Position numbers and translations under genes: made by a program
NCBI GenBank assembly: GCA_048265185.1
Contig: JBLXBZ010000009.1
Location: 1 to 64,000 of the forward strand
DNA: 64,000 nt
DNA from: JBLXBZ01 sp048265185
GTDB lineage: Bacteria > Pseudomonadota > Alphaproteobacteria > Rhizobiales > Stappiaceae
Reading direction: 5' to 3'
The notes under the pieces: generated by a model
Told to the model about the DNA's origin: nothing
Databases searched by the model: none
Seen by the model: only the letters and a program-made list of their open reading frames with translations
Part shown: positions 53,591-62,879 of the stretch, in pieces
How positions within the stretch are numbered: the first letter of the stretch is position 1
Layout of the letters: each line of letters opens with the position of its first letter

Positions 53591-54625
53591 TTAAGATTCT
53601 TCGGTTGGCTTTTTCATTTGACGACGCAGAGCGCGAATTCGGGCGCTCATATCACGGCCAGTTTTCGGTTTTGACGCGGCCGCCGCTTCCGCCTCTGGCT
53701 CATTCAAGGGGGCGAGATCTTCTTCGCTCGCGGCCTCGATCGTTAAATGCGCGGCGATGTCCATAAGCTGATTTCGCAGGACTTTGAAATCTTGATCCGT
53801 CATGCGCTCCGCTTGCAAGCGCTGGTTTTCAGCGACCAATTCTCTCATGCGGCTATTGTGACCTTGCATTTCATCAAGTGTTTCCGGTGTGGCGCGCGCG
53901 CTTGTTTCAAGCTGCTCTAGTTGCAAAGAGAGGCGCGTGACGTCGGCTAGAGCCGCGACGTAGCGAGCTTCAAGATCGGCGTATCCTGCGTCGGGGCGGC
54001 TGTCGTGATCGTGACGCTCTTTGGGGGGGATGTCCTGCATGTTAAAGGAGAGGGCGCTTTCTGTCGTCATGGGAGTGGAAGTCGCTTCTACTTGCGGGGA
54101 AGGGGCGTCTTGGGCAGGGGCCGGATCAAGGTCGTCAGCGGCTCTCTCGTGGCGGAGGACAAGTTCGTTGTAAAGTTTGCCGTGGCGCTCCAAGTCGCGG
54201 TCCAATTGCCGTATGCGAGCATTGGCGCGGGCCAAATCCTCCTCTAAAGACGTGCGCTCTTTGCGCAACCCGCCTTCACGGGATATAGCTTCGGCTAAGG
54301 CGACTTCAAGCGCGTCGCGCTCCAGACGAAGATTGGTCTCATTCGCCTGCGCTTTGGCTTCGGCCAATCTGCTGGCGGTGACTTCTTGAAGCCGCCGCTC
54401 GCAAATAATTTCCAGTCGCCTGTTCTCAAGCGCGTAGCCCGCGCGCTTGCTGTCGATATTGGTTTGAACGTCATGCAATGTAAGCGGGGTTGAAGCTTCC
54501 ATCGCTTTGCGCGTCAACCGCACTGCCCGTCGCCAAATGGCGGCGAACAGCGCCATCGCCAAAAGCCCGGCGGTGAAAAAGCCAAGCGCTATGTACATTG
54601 TGGCTTCAATCAAGACGTTCACCAC
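53591..54625 (-). CDS. Membrane-anchored coiled-coil protein of unknown function
   Basis: 344 residues from a GTG start. One N-terminal membrane helix (about 8-32: MYIALGFFTAGLLAMALFAAIW), then heptad-rich coiled coil (about 60-165, SRLAEAKAQANETNLRLERDAL, ANARIRQLDRDLE), an acidic/proline linker (about 170-215), a second coiled coil (about 220-290), and a basic tail (DMSARIRALRRQMKK). No known domain is recognised. Related proteins with this plan occur across Hyphomicrobiales. Its topology would place the coil in the cytoplasm. It is tail to tail with the DMT gene. Confidence 0.7.
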   Translation of the reverse strand: MVNVLIEATMYIALGFFTAGLLAMALFAAIWRRAVRLTRKAMEASTPLTLHDVQTNIDSKRAGYALENRRLEIICERRLQEVTASRLAEAKAQANETNLRLERDALEVALAEAISREGGLRKERTSLEEDLARANARIRQLDRDLERHGKLYNELVLRHERAADDLDPAPAQDAPSPQVEATSTPMTTESALSFNMQDIPPKERHDHDSRPDAGYADLEARYVAALADVTRLSLQLEQLETSARATPETLDEMQGHNSRMRELVAENQRLQAERMTDQDFKVLRNQLMDIAAHLTIEAASEEDLAPLNEPEAEAAAASKPKTGRDMSARIRALRRQMKKPTEES

Positions 54626-54741
54626 TCGCAGCCAATAGTCATGAAGTTATTTGACTATTGGCTTACCTTACATGCGAGGGAACGCCAAGTGCCGTTCCCG
54701 GCGCAGGTATCTCGAATCATGCAAGGGAAGGCGAAAGCGTC

Positions 54742-55395
54742 TCAAAATGGGTTCCAGGTAGGTTCTGGCGTGAACTTGAGATACCCAATATTCAGGCCCA
54801 GACGCGCTCCTACGCCCGCCCGCACCGGAATCACGTAAACATCTTCATTTCCCAAAACGGTCATTCCAAAGCCGCCGACGAGGTAAGCCGAGCCGTTGAT
54901 GCCGATGTATCGTTTGTAAATGCTGTCGACGGAGGGAAGATTGTAAATCAACATCATGACGCGGGCGCCGTCGCCGCCGAAATCCCAGCCCACGGACGGC
55001 CCTTGCCAGAAGATCTTGTGCACGCCGGCGTTGCGGGTGAAAAGTTGCCCTTCGCCGAAGCGCGCTCCCGCGATAATGGCGCCGGAGCCTTCTTCTCCAA
55101 GAATATAGCCGTTGGGTTCGCCGTAATTTTTAAACGCATTCTCCAAAACGGAGGCGAATTCGCCGGAAACGCCGCCAAAGAATTGATGACCGGCGTTGAC
55201 GATTTCTGTTTGCTGGTAATTATCTTCGGGAGGCAGCTGGTTTTTCGACGCTTGCGCGTGGGCGGGCGACAAAATCGCCGCGGCGAACATATGGGCGGCC
55301 AAGATGAAAACGCTCAACAATAGAGGTGTCAGGGGAAAGGTGGATAGGGCATGCCGTCGCCTTTGAAAAAAACGGTTCACTATGCTTGTTTTCAT
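54742..55395 (-). CDS. eipA: EipA-type envelope protein (DUF1134)
   Basis: 217 residues. A signal peptide (cleaved after about residue 48, AHAQA) precedes a DUF1134 domain: EIVNAGHQFFGGVSGEFASVLENAFKNYG, NGYILGEEGSGAIIAGARFGEG, KIFWQGPSVGWDFGGDGARVMMLIYNL, ARLGLNIGYLKFT. In Brucella EipA is a soluble periplasmic beta-barrel protein needed for envelope integrity under stress and conditionally essential in Caulobacter. GGAGG lies seven bases before ATG 55395, favouring it over a longer frame. Confidence 0.9.
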   Translation of the reverse strand: MKTSIVNRFFQRRRHALSTFPLTPLLLSVFILAAHMFAAAILSPAHAQASKNQLPPEDNYQQTEIVNAGHQFFGGVSGEFASVLENAFKNYGEPNGYILGEEGSGAIIAGARFGEGQLFTRNAGVHKIFWQGPSVGWDFGGDGARVMMLIYNLPSVDSIYKRYIGINGSAYLVGGFGMTVLGNEDVYVIPVRAGVGARLGLNIGYLKFTPEPTWNPF

Positions 55396-55616
55396 CAGTA
55401 TGCCTCCAAGTGTGGACTGCGCGGCGTTTTCAGCTCTTTCCCGCGTTATGTTTTCGTAAGGCTCCAAGGAGCCGCGCACGTTCGAATAAAAAGCCTGAAC
55501 GCCTGACGTCGCATGAGCGTAAGCGCGTAAATTCCTAGCTTGCGTCTCTTTTGCGCCGAATCATAGGCCAATATAGGGTCGAATCATTGAAACACTGTAC
55601 CCAAAATAGGATGGGA

Positions 55617-56081
55617 ATGTGGTCGCGAGCATTTATATGTTGCGCGTGGTTTTTAGAGGCGTCGCTTGCGGGGGCGCAAGCGGATGGACTTAAATTCGAC
55701 ACGGACCTGGCGACGGGATACGCGCTTTCCGGACATGATCCCGTCGCTTACTTCATAGATCACGCTCCGCGCTTTGGAAAAGATACGCAAGCGTTCTCGT
55801 GGGAGGGGACGACTTGGGTGTTTGTCAATGAAGGCAATCGTCAGGCGTTTGAGGCAGATCCCAGAACATATGCTCCGCAATTTTCAGGGTGCGACCCATA
55901 TGCGCTGGCCAGCGGATTCGCGACGATTGGAAACGCAAAAATTTTCTTGGTTCATAATACCCGGCTCTATCTGTTTCACTCGTCTACAAATCGGTTTTTG
56001 TTCATGGCCAACCCGGAGCATATGTTGAAAGACGCCGCCGCCCATGCGCCCGCGGTCGGTTGTTCCACAGGAAAACGGTAA
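55617..56081 (+). CDS. Secreted YHS domain protein
   Basis: 154 residues from ATG 55617 (ATG 55611 also possible). A signal peptide MWSRAFICCAWFLEASLAGA is followed by GYALSGHDPVAYFIDHAPRFGKDTQ, WVFVNEGNRQAFEADPRTYAPQFSGCDPYAL, the pattern of YHS proteins. The ALSGHDPVAY start is typical of the secreted YHS group linked to metal handling or envelope stress. Function is unproven. It sits directly upstream of the chpT-che region. Confidence 0.82.
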   Translation: MWSRAFICCAWFLEASLAGAQADGLKFDTDLATGYALSGHDPVAYFIDHAPRFGKDTQAFSWEGTTWVFVNEGNRQAFEADPRTYAPQFSGCDPYALASGFATIGNAKIFLVHNTRLYLFHSSTNRFLFMANPEHMLKDAAAHAPAVGCSTGKR

Positions 56082-56209
56082 AGACTTACCGGCGCTAGCT
56101 CAGTATGTAATCGCGGGTTGGCAAGGTGATGGCGCAAGTGTAATTTGCAGCAAGCCATGCGAATCGCATCCGCCGCCTCTGGGCGCTATGACCATTAAAG
56201 GCATTCGAC

Positions 56210-56229
56210 CATTAGACGTAGGTCTAATG
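56210..56229. promoter_or_regulatory. Palindromic site before chpT
   Basis: Perfect eight-base arms CATTAGAC/GTCTAATG separated by GTAG, ending 18 bases before the chpT ATG. GACCATTA also occurs twice in the same orientation (56190-56197, 56207-56214), 17 bases apart. It could be an operator or a leader hairpin controlling chpT translation; it does not match the CtrA motif exactly. Confidence 0.5.
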
Positions 56230-56247
56230 CAGTAAATAGGAAGCAGT

Positions 56248-56892
56248 ATGTCCAATATTAGTGATTTGTCTGCGCTGGATCTTGCTGCTCTTCTCGCAAG
56301 CCGCGTTTGTCACGATATAATTTCTCCCGTGGGCGCGATTACAAACGGCTTGGAAGTTCTCGATGAAGAGGGCAGCGAGGATATGCGCGAGTTCGCCATG
56401 GATCTGATCCGCAAGAGCGCGCGTCAGGCCTCGGCCAAGCTGCAATTCGCTCGTCTCGCCTTTGGCGCAGCCGGTTCCGCAGGAGCCGAAATCGATCTGG
56501 GCGACGCGCATGGGGTGGCTCAAGGCTTTATGGAGAATGAAAAGTCGGAATTGGTCTGGGATATTCCGCGTCTATTGATGCCTAAGAATCGGGTGAAGCT
56601 CCTTTTGAATCTTGTGTTGGTCGCCAATCATTGCGTGCCGCGTGGGGGAACGATTACTTTGAGCATGGAAGGCGATGCGGCGTCTCCGACGTTCCTTGTT
56701 CGCGCCGTTGGGAAAAACGCAAAGCCGCCCGCGTCGATGGTCGATATTTTCGCTGGAGTTGATCCTGAACGAATTGATGGTCATTCCGTTCAGCCGGTTT
56801 ATACAGTTTTATTGGCGCAAGATTGCCAGATGAAGGTCTCTATAGAAAAAGACGACGACACGGTTTTGATTACAGCGGCGCATACAATTTAA
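56248..56892 (+). CDS. chpT: ChpT, histidine phosphotransferase of the CckA-CtrA relay
   Basis: 214 residues. LASRVCHDIISPVGAITNGLEVL is the ChpT H-box with His22 as phosphate acceptor; a degenerate ATPase-like domain follows (RVKLLLNLVLVANHCVPRGGTITL). In Caulobacter and Brucella ChpT takes phosphate from CckA and gives it to CtrA and CpdR. The AATAGGA ribosome-binding site lies about seven bases upstream. It is 126 bases before cheA with no terminator between, so may share its transcript. Confidence 0.93.
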   Translation: MSNISDLSALDLAALLASRVCHDIISPVGAITNGLEVLDEEGSEDMREFAMDLIRKSARQASAKLQFARLAFGAAGSAGAEIDLGDAHGVAQGFMENEKSELVWDIPRLLMPKNRVKLLLNLVLVANHCVPRGGTITLSMEGDAASPTFLVRAVGKNAKPPASMVDIFAGVDPERIDGHSVQPVYTVLLAQDCQMKVSIEKDDDTVLITAAHTI

Positions 56893-57018
56893 TACCTAAG
56901 AAATATGTTGATAGTTTCAACGTATCTTAACTGTTGAACGTCAGACTGCCTGATACGGACATTGAGTTCCCTCCGCTTTGTTGTGGGCGGACCAGTAACC
57001 AGTCGGGTGATGATGGTC

Positions 57019-59736
57019 ATGGATGATCTGCTCAGTGAGTTTCTTACTGAAACAAATGAAAGTCTTGATGTTATTGACGTCGAGCTTGTAAAATTTGAAC
57101 AAGAGCCCAACAACGCCAAGATATTGGACAATATCTTTCGGTTGGTGCACACGATCAAGGGAACCTGTGGTTTCCTGGGGCTTCCGAGATTGGAAGCCCT
57201 CGCGCATGCGGCGGAGACCCTTATGGGGAAATTCCGCGACGGCGTGGCGATCATGCCCGGCGCTGTGTCGCTGATTCTCAACACAATTGACCGGATCAAG
57301 GAGATCCTGGAAAAGCTTGAGAGAAATGAAGGCGTTGAGCCGGAAGGTTCCGACGACGACTTGATCAGCCAACTTGAGCTTATGTCCACTTCAGCGGACC
57401 AGGTTTTGTCTGATAATTCGCCTGCTGACGAGGGGGCGGCTGACGACGACGCCCTGCCGGAACAGACGATTGAACGGCCTTTGCGGGTTGGTGAAGTCTC
57501 CCTTGACGAATTAGAACGGGCGTTTCGCGAAACCGAGACGGAAGTAGAGCTTCCTGTCGCGGCGGCGGAGCCAACGCCCCCGCCCGCCCCCAGCGCGGCG
57601 ACTTCGGACAACAAGGGTAAAGAGGCTGAAAAAACGGACTCCAGCGCCGGAAAATCCGTCTCCAACCAATCAATTCGCGTTGCGGTGGAAACGCTTGAGC
57701 ATTTGATGACCATGGTGTCGGAGCTGGTTCTGACCCGCAATCAATTGCTTGAAATCGTTCGCCGCCATGAAGAATCCGAATTCAAGGTGCCTTTGCAGCG
57801 CTTGTCGAACGTAACCGCTGAGCTGCAGGAAGGCGTCATGAAGACGCGGATGCAGCCTATCGGCAATGCTTGGCAAAAATTGCCGCGCATCGTTCGCGAT
57901 CTTAGTCAGGAGCTTGAGAAGCCTATCGAGCTGGAAATGATCGGCGCCGACACCGAGCTCGATCGGCAGGTTCTGGAGCTGATTAAAGATCCGCTCACCC
58001 ATATGGTTCGTAACTCCGCCGATCATGGGCTGGAAATGCCTGCGGACCGTCGCAAGGTTGGAAAGCCGGACAAGGGGACGATTACGCTTTCCGCCTATCA
58101 TGAAGGCGGGCACATCATTATTGAAGTCAAGGATGATGGGCGCGGACTGGACGTTGAAAGGATCAAGGCCAAGGCGTTTGACCGCGGATTGGCGACGGAA
58201 GCCGAGTTGGAGCAAATGTCGGATCAACAGATCCATAAATTTGTGTTCCAGGCTGGGTTCTCCACCGCTTCCGCGGTGACGAGCGTTTCAGGGCGCGGCG
58301 TCGGCATGGACGTGGTGCGCAATAATATCGAGCTGATTGGCGGCTCTATCGACCTGCGCTCCGTCGTTGGCAAAGGCACCGCTTTCGTTATCAAAATTCC
58401 GCTGACTTTGGCTATCGTTTCGACCTTGATCGTCGAAGCGGCCGGAGACAGATACGCCATTCCTCAGCTTTCAGTGGTTGAGCTCGTGCGGGTTCAGATG
58501 AATTCTGAACATAAGATCGAACGCATCAAGGATACGCCGGTGCTCAGATTGCGCAACAAATTGTTGCCGTTGATGCATTTGTCGCAGCTTCTGGATGTGG
58601 CGGATGGCCGCGAAGGGCTGGAGGCGATTGAGGACGATAACGGATTTATCGTGGTGATGCAGGTTGGAAACCAGACCTTTGGCGTCGTTGTCGACGGGGT
58701 TTTCCATACCGAAGAAATCGTCGTCAAGCCTATGTCGTCCATGTTGCGGAATCTGACGATGTTCTCGGGCAACACGATTTTGGGCGACGGCTCGGTGATC
58801 ATGATTATTGATCCGAATGGCGTCGCCTCCGCAATGGCCAGCCATGCGACAAGCGCGGTGGTCGAGCAGCAGGACGAAGAAGCGGAGGCCGAGAATCGCT
58901 TGCGCGCCAGCGTCGGCGGGCAGAGCGCGATCTCCATGCTTCTCTTCAGGGCCGGTTCTCCCGAACCAAAGGCTATCCCCTTGTCGCTTGTCACGCGGCT
59001 TGAGGAGTTTGAAGTCAACAAAATCGAGCGTTCGAACGGGCGCGATTTGGTTCAGTATCGCGGCGCTTTGATGCCATTGATTTATATCGACGCGGGACAG
59101 GCTCATCGCAGCGAAGGCACCCAGCCCATGCTGGTGTTTTCCGACACCGGTCGGTCTATGGGATTGGTCGTCGACGAAATCGTCGATATCGTTGAAGATC
59201 ACATGCATATTGAAGTGGGCTCGGACCGTCCCGGCGTTCTGGGATCTGCGATCATCAAGGAGCGGGCGACGGAGGTCATCGACCTTGGCTATTACCTGCC
59301 TCAGGCGTTCGAAGACTGGTTCATGCGCAAGGAAATGGATATCGCCTCGCTGACCAAGAAAATTCTTCTGGTGGACGACAGCGCTTTCTTCCGCAACATG
59401 CTGACGCCAGTGTTGAAAGCGGCTGGTTATGACGTAACTTCCTGTGATCATCCTAATGAGGCGTATGAGCTTCTGGAAAACGGTTCCGTCTTTCACGCGG
59501 TGGTGAGCGACATCGAGATGCCGGAGATCAACGGGTTTGAGTTCTGCGAAGCGCTGCGCCGAGATCCGCGTTTCCGCGAAATTCCGGTGCTGGCTCTGTC
59601 GGCGGTGGTCACGCCAGCCTCCATTGAGCGGGGCCGCCAGGCGGGCTTTGACGACTATGTCGCGAAATTCGACCGTCCAGGATTGATTGCGGCGCTCAAG
59701 GATGTCTTCTCTGGCGAGATGGGAGTTGCGGCATGA
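57019..59736 (+). CDS. cheA: CheA chemotaxis histidine kinase with C-terminal receiver domain
   Basis: 905 residues from the ATG giving MDDLLSEFLTET; ATGs at 57010 and 57013 are equally close. Domains: HPt 1-105 (phosphorylated His44 in LVHTIKGTCGFLG), an acidic proline-rich linker in place of a clear P2, dimerisation helices about 225-285 (LEHLMTMVSELVLTRNQLLE), ATPase with HMVRNSADHGLE, DDGRGLD and GRGVGMDVV, CheW-like domain about 470-600, a second CheW-like domain about 630-760, and a receiver about 785-905 (ILLVDDSAFFRNML, SDIEMPEING). The hybrid plan is typical of alphaproteobacteria. It overlaps cheW by four bases. Confidence 0.96.
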   Translation: MDDLLSEFLTETNESLDVIDVELVKFEQEPNNAKILDNIFRLVHTIKGTCGFLGLPRLEALAHAAETLMGKFRDGVAIMPGAVSLILNTIDRIKEILEKLERNEGVEPEGSDDDLISQLELMSTSADQVLSDNSPADEGAADDDALPEQTIERPLRVGEVSLDELERAFRETETEVELPVAAAEPTPPPAPSAATSDNKGKEAEKTDSSAGKSVSNQSIRVAVETLEHLMTMVSELVLTRNQLLEIVRRHEESEFKVPLQRLSNVTAELQEGVMKTRMQPIGNAWQKLPRIVRDLSQELEKPIELEMIGADTELDRQVLELIKDPLTHMVRNSADHGLEMPADRRKVGKPDKGTITLSAYHEGGHIIIEVKDDGRGLDVERIKAKAFDRGLATEAELEQMSDQQIHKFVFQAGFSTASAVTSVSGRGVGMDVVRNNIELIGGSIDLRSVVGKGTAFVIKIPLTLAIVSTLIVEAAGDRYAIPQLSVVELVRVQMNSEHKIERIKDTPVLRLRNKLLPLMHLSQLLDVADGREGLEAIEDDNGFIVVMQVGNQTFGVVVDGVFHTEEIVVKPMSSMLRNLTMFSGNTILGDGSVIMIIDPNGVASAMASHATSAVVEQQDEEAEAENRLRASVGGQSAISMLLFRAGSPEPKAIPLSLVTRLEEFEVNKIERSNGRDLVQYRGALMPLIYIDAGQAHRSEGTQPMLVFSDTGRSMGLVVDEIVDIVEDHMHIEVGSDRPGVLGSAIIKERATEVIDLGYYLPQAFEDWFMRKEMDIASLTKKILLVDDSAFFRNMLTPVLKAAGYDVTSCDHPNEAYELLENGSVFHAVVSDIEMPEINGFEFCEALRRDPRFREIPVLALSAVVTPASIERGRQAGFDDYVAKFDRPGLIAALKDVFSGEMGVAA

Positions 59737-60209
59737 ACAACAACAGCGACAATCTTGTGACGACCACCGGCGACGTGATCCAATATGTGACGGTGGTTAT
59801 TGGCGGGCAATTGTTCGGATTGCCAATCGCTCAAGTTCATGACGTTTTCATGCCGGAAAGCGTCACGAAGGTTCCATTGGCGGCGCGAGAGGTCGCCGGC
59901 GTGCTGAATCTGCGCGGGCGAATCGTAACCGCGATCGACATGCGCAAACGATTACACTTGCCTCCTCATGACGAGGGGCAGATGATGGCTGTGGGAATAG
60001 AGTACAAGGGCGAGTCTTATGGGCTCGTCATTGACACTGTTGGCGAAGTTCTGACGTTGTCTTTGAGCTCGAAAGAGCCCAATCCGTCAAATCTGGATCG
60101 GCGCTGGGCTGAAATTTCAGGCGGCGTTCACCGTTTGGAAGGGAAGTTGATGGTTATTCTGGATGTAGATCGTCTTCTGGGCGCCATGATCGATCCAATG
60201 GTCGCCTGA
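59733..60209 (+). CDS. cheW: CheW chemotaxis coupling protein
   Basis: 158 residues. YVTVVIGGQLFGLPIAQVHDVFMPE, VAGVLNLRGRIVTAIDMRKRL and YGLVIDTVGEVLTLS match the CheW double beta-barrel. It links receptors to CheA. The ATG overlaps the cheA stop (ATGA). No receptor (MCP) gene is in the window. Confidence 0.95.
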   Translation: MNNNSDNLVTTTGDVIQYVTVVIGGQLFGLPIAQVHDVFMPESVTKVPLAAREVAGVLNLRGRIVTAIDMRKRLHLPPHDEGQMMAVGIEYKGESYGLVIDTVGEVLTLSLSSKEPNPSNLDRRWAEISGGVHRLEGKLMVILDVDRLLGAMIDPMVA

Positions 60210-60250
60210 GACGTGAAAAAAGCCGATAATGGCTTTGAGGAGCATTCGCA

Positions 60251-60616
60251 ATGAAACAGTGCCTCGTCGTAGACGACTCGAGCGTGATAAGAAAAGTCGC
60301 GCGACGTATTCTGGAAGATTTGAAGTTCGAAATTCGTGAAGCTGAAGATGGTCAGGCGGCGCTGGACATTTGCCGTGAGAAAATGCCGGACGCCATCCTT
60401 CTGGATTGGAACATGCCGGTCATGGACGGTCTGGAATTCTTGACCGCGTTGCGAGACGAACAAGGCGGCGACGCGCCAGTGGTGGTTTTCTGCACGACAG
60501 AGAATGACGTCGCTCATATAGCGCGGGCGATCCGCGCAGGGGCTAACGAATATATTATGAAACCTTTCGACAAGGATATTGTCGAAGCGAAGTTTCAAGA
60601 AGTTGGTTTGATCTAA
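60251..60616 (+). CDS. cheY: CheY-type response regulator
   Basis: 121 residues, a stand-alone receiver: CLVVDDSSVIRKVARRIL (acidic Asp8/Asp9), phosphorylated Asp52 in LLDWNMPVMDGLEFL, Thr in CTTEND, and Lys in IMKPF. The tail FDKDIVEAKFQEVGL is a hallmark of one alphaproteobacterial CheY class (CheYII-like), distinct from enteric CheY. It may bind the flagellar switch or act as a phosphate sink for CheA. Confidence 0.94.
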   Translation: MKQCLVVDDSSVIRKVARRILEDLKFEIREAEDGQAALDICREKMPDAILLDWNMPVMDGLEFLTALRDEQGGDAPVVVFCTTENDVAHIARAIRAGANEYIMKPFDKDIVEAKFQEVGLI

Positions 60617-60634
60617 CGTCAAACGGTGGCCCTT

Positions 60635-61819
60635 ATGACGATTTCAGAGCGAAGGGCGGTGTCAAACAGCCCCGTTTCCGACCCTATCCGGGTCATGGTG
60701 GTAGACGATTCCGTCGTCATTCGGGGGTTGCTTGGCCGTTGGATCGATGCGGACCCTGCATTGAGCGTGGTCGCCTCGCATCGCAATGGCGAATTAGCGG
60801 TTGAAGATATTTTGCGCTCAAGTCCGGATGTTGTCGTACTTGATATCGAAATGCCTGTCATGGATGGACTGACCGCGTTGCCGTTGATGCTGGCGAAAAA
60901 ACGCGATCTCACCATAATAATGGCCTCCACTTTGACGCGGCGGAATGCGGAAATCAGTTTGAAAGCTCTATCATTGGGCGCGCAGGACTATGTGCCCAAG
61001 CCTGAGACGAACAGCGCCGTTACGACGTCGGTGGATTTTCGGCGCGATTTGATTGAAAAGGTGAAATCACTTGGAGCGCGAGCGAAAAAACTGCGCGCGC
61101 CTCCCAGAGCCATGCGTGCGCAAACCGCTGCGGGGAAAGTCAGCTCGCAAACGCCGGTTGGCTCTTTGAATAGTTCGGCGCGGGCGGTGGCCAAGCCTGC
61201 GGCGAGCTATAAGCTGCGCGCTTACTCTTCCGCTCGCCCGAGGATTGTCGCCATTGGCTCGTCAACTGGCGGGCCGCAGGCGTTGCAGGTTCTTATGAAA
61301 GAAATTGGCGCTTTCATCAAAGACGTTCCCGTGGTCGTCACGCAACATATGCCGGCGACATTCACGACAATTCTAGCGGAGCATCTGGCAAAAGCTTCTA
61401 TGCGCCCATGCAAGGAGGCTGAAGAAGGTGAAATTCTGAAGGCTGGTCATGTCTATGTGGCCAAGGGCGGAATTCACCTTGTTCTGGAAAAGGACGCTGG
61501 ACAGGTTCGCGCGCGTCTGGTCGATAGCGCTCCGGTGAACTTTTGTAAGCCGGCGGTTGACCCTTTGTTCGATAGCGTCGCTAAAACGTATGGTTCGGCG
61601 GCGCTGGCGGTCGTGCTTACTGGGATGGGGCATGATGGGGCGGACGGGGTGCGCACCATCGCCGCCGGCGGCGGCAGCGTTATTGCTCAAGATGAAGCCA
61701 GCAGCGTTGTGTGGGGGATGCCAGGCGCAGCGGCGCATACTGGTCTATGCAGCGACGTTCTTCCCCTTGGTCAGATAGGGGCGAAAATAACCCGGCTATT
61801 AAGTGGAGGCCTCCGGTGA
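60635..61819 (+). CDS. cheB: CheB methylesterase/glutamate deamidase
   Basis: 394 residues from ATG 60635 (a GTG three codons upstream is possible). Receiver domain about 18-140 with phosphorylated Asp70 (VLDIEMPVMDG); a basic Ala/Ser-rich linker to about 205; then the esterase with Ser in IGSSTGGPQAL, His in VTQHMP and Asp in GMGHDGADG. It demethylates chemoreceptors for adaptation, opposing CheR. It overlaps cheR. Confidence 0.95.
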   Translation: MTISERRAVSNSPVSDPIRVMVVDDSVVIRGLLGRWIDADPALSVVASHRNGELAVEDILRSSPDVVVLDIEMPVMDGLTALPLMLAKKRDLTIIMASTLTRRNAEISLKALSLGAQDYVPKPETNSAVTTSVDFRRDLIEKVKSLGARAKKLRAPPRAMRAQTAAGKVSSQTPVGSLNSSARAVAKPAASYKLRAYSSARPRIVAIGSSTGGPQALQVLMKEIGAFIKDVPVVVTQHMPATFTTILAEHLAKASMRPCKEAEEGEILKAGHVYVAKGGIHLVLEKDAGQVRARLVDSAPVNFCKPAVDPLFDSVAKTYGSAALAVVLTGMGHDGADGVRTIAAGGGSVIAQDEASSVVWGMPGAAAHTGLCSDVLPLGQIGAKITRLLSGGLR

Positions 61820-62682
61820 TTCCTTCAGAATTTGAATATCTGAAACAATTCTTGAAGCAGCGCTCCGGATTGGTTTTGTCTGACGAGAAGCAATATCTCG
61901 TGGAAAGCCGATTGCTACCTGTCGCACGGCGCTCCGGCTTTGAGAGCCTCAGCGAACTTGTGACGGCGCTGCGAAAAGCGCCGACGGGGCCTTTGGCGGT
62001 TCAGGTGGTTGAGGCCATGACGACGAATGAGTCGTTTTTCTTTCGGGACAAAACGCCATTCGAGCATTTTAATCAAACAATGTTGCCGGAGTTGATGCAA
62101 TCGCGGGCCACGCGCCGGCGCGTGAAAATCTGGTGCGCCGCCGCCTCGACTGGTCAGGAGCCTTACTCGTTGGCGATGTGCCTGAAAGAGGCGGGCGCGA
62201 AAGTTTCGGGTTGGAATTTCGAGATTCTGGGAACAGATCTTTCCAATGAAGTTTTGGAAAAAGCCAGGAGCGGAATATATAGTCAATTTGAGGTGCAGCG
62301 AGGACTGCCGATCCAGCACCTTTTGAAATATTTCACCCAACAAGGTGATTTGTGGCAAATAAATCCCGATCTGCGGGCTATGGTCCAATGGCGTAAGCTT
62401 AATTTGCTGGAATCATTGATAAGCGTTGGCGAATTCGACATTATTTTCTGTCGGAACGTTTTGATTTATTTCGATCAAGCGACGAAAGTGGAGGTGCTGC
62501 ATCGGCTGGCCAAACAGATGCCGGAGGATGGGTTCCTTGTTCTTGGCGCTGCGGAAACGGTAGTTGGTTTGACAGACGCGTTCGAACCAGTGACTGGGCG
62601 ACGTGGACTTTACAAACTCAAGAAAGCGGCGACGTCGCGGCTCTCCGCGTCGCCGTCGTCCAGACTGGCCGCGCTCTCCTGA
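61816..62682 (+). CDS. cheR: CheR chemoreceptor methyltransferase
   Basis: 288 residues from GTG 61816, which overlaps the cheB stop (GTGA) and has GGAGG nine bases upstream; a longer in-frame start inside cheB is less likely. Helical N-terminal domain EFEYLKQFLKQRSGLVLSDEKQYLVESRL; SAM-binding domain with MTTNESFFFRDKTPFE, VKIWCAAASTGQEPYSLAM, ILGTDLSNEVLEKAR and FDIIFCRNVLIYFD. Last gene of the operon. Confidence 0.95.
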   Translation: MIPSEFEYLKQFLKQRSGLVLSDEKQYLVESRLLPVARRSGFESLSELVTALRKAPTGPLAVQVVEAMTTNESFFFRDKTPFEHFNQTMLPELMQSRATRRRVKIWCAAASTGQEPYSLAMCLKEAGAKVSGWNFEILGTDLSNEVLEKARSGIYSQFEVQRGLPIQHLLKYFTQQGDLWQINPDLRAMVQWRKLNLLESLISVGEFDIIFCRNVLIYFDQATKVEVLHRLAKQMPEDGFLVLGAAETVVGLTDAFEPVTGRRGLYKLKKAATSRLSASPSSRLAALS

Positions 62683-62718
62683 TCGTCAAGAGCCGTCAGC
62701 TGTTGAAAGCGCACGGGT

Positions 62719-62772
62719 AAAGGCGTTGCAGAGTGGGAAAAAGCCCGCTTGCAGCGCCTTTATTCTTTTTTT
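62719..62772 (+). terminator. Rho-independent terminator of the che operon
   Basis: Long stem beginning AAAGGCGTTGCAG and closing CTTGCAGCGCCTTT (one G-U pair near the base), followed by ATTCTTTTTTT, 36 bases after the cheR stop codon. Confidence 0.75.
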
Positions 62773-62879
62773 GGGGGGGGCTAGCGGTTGCGTACGCTGG
62801 AGCTTGCGTGTTTGACGGCGCTAAGGCGCGCCCTTCAGGGAGGGGATGAGTAAATACGGCAATGAGTTATCAGCTCAAT

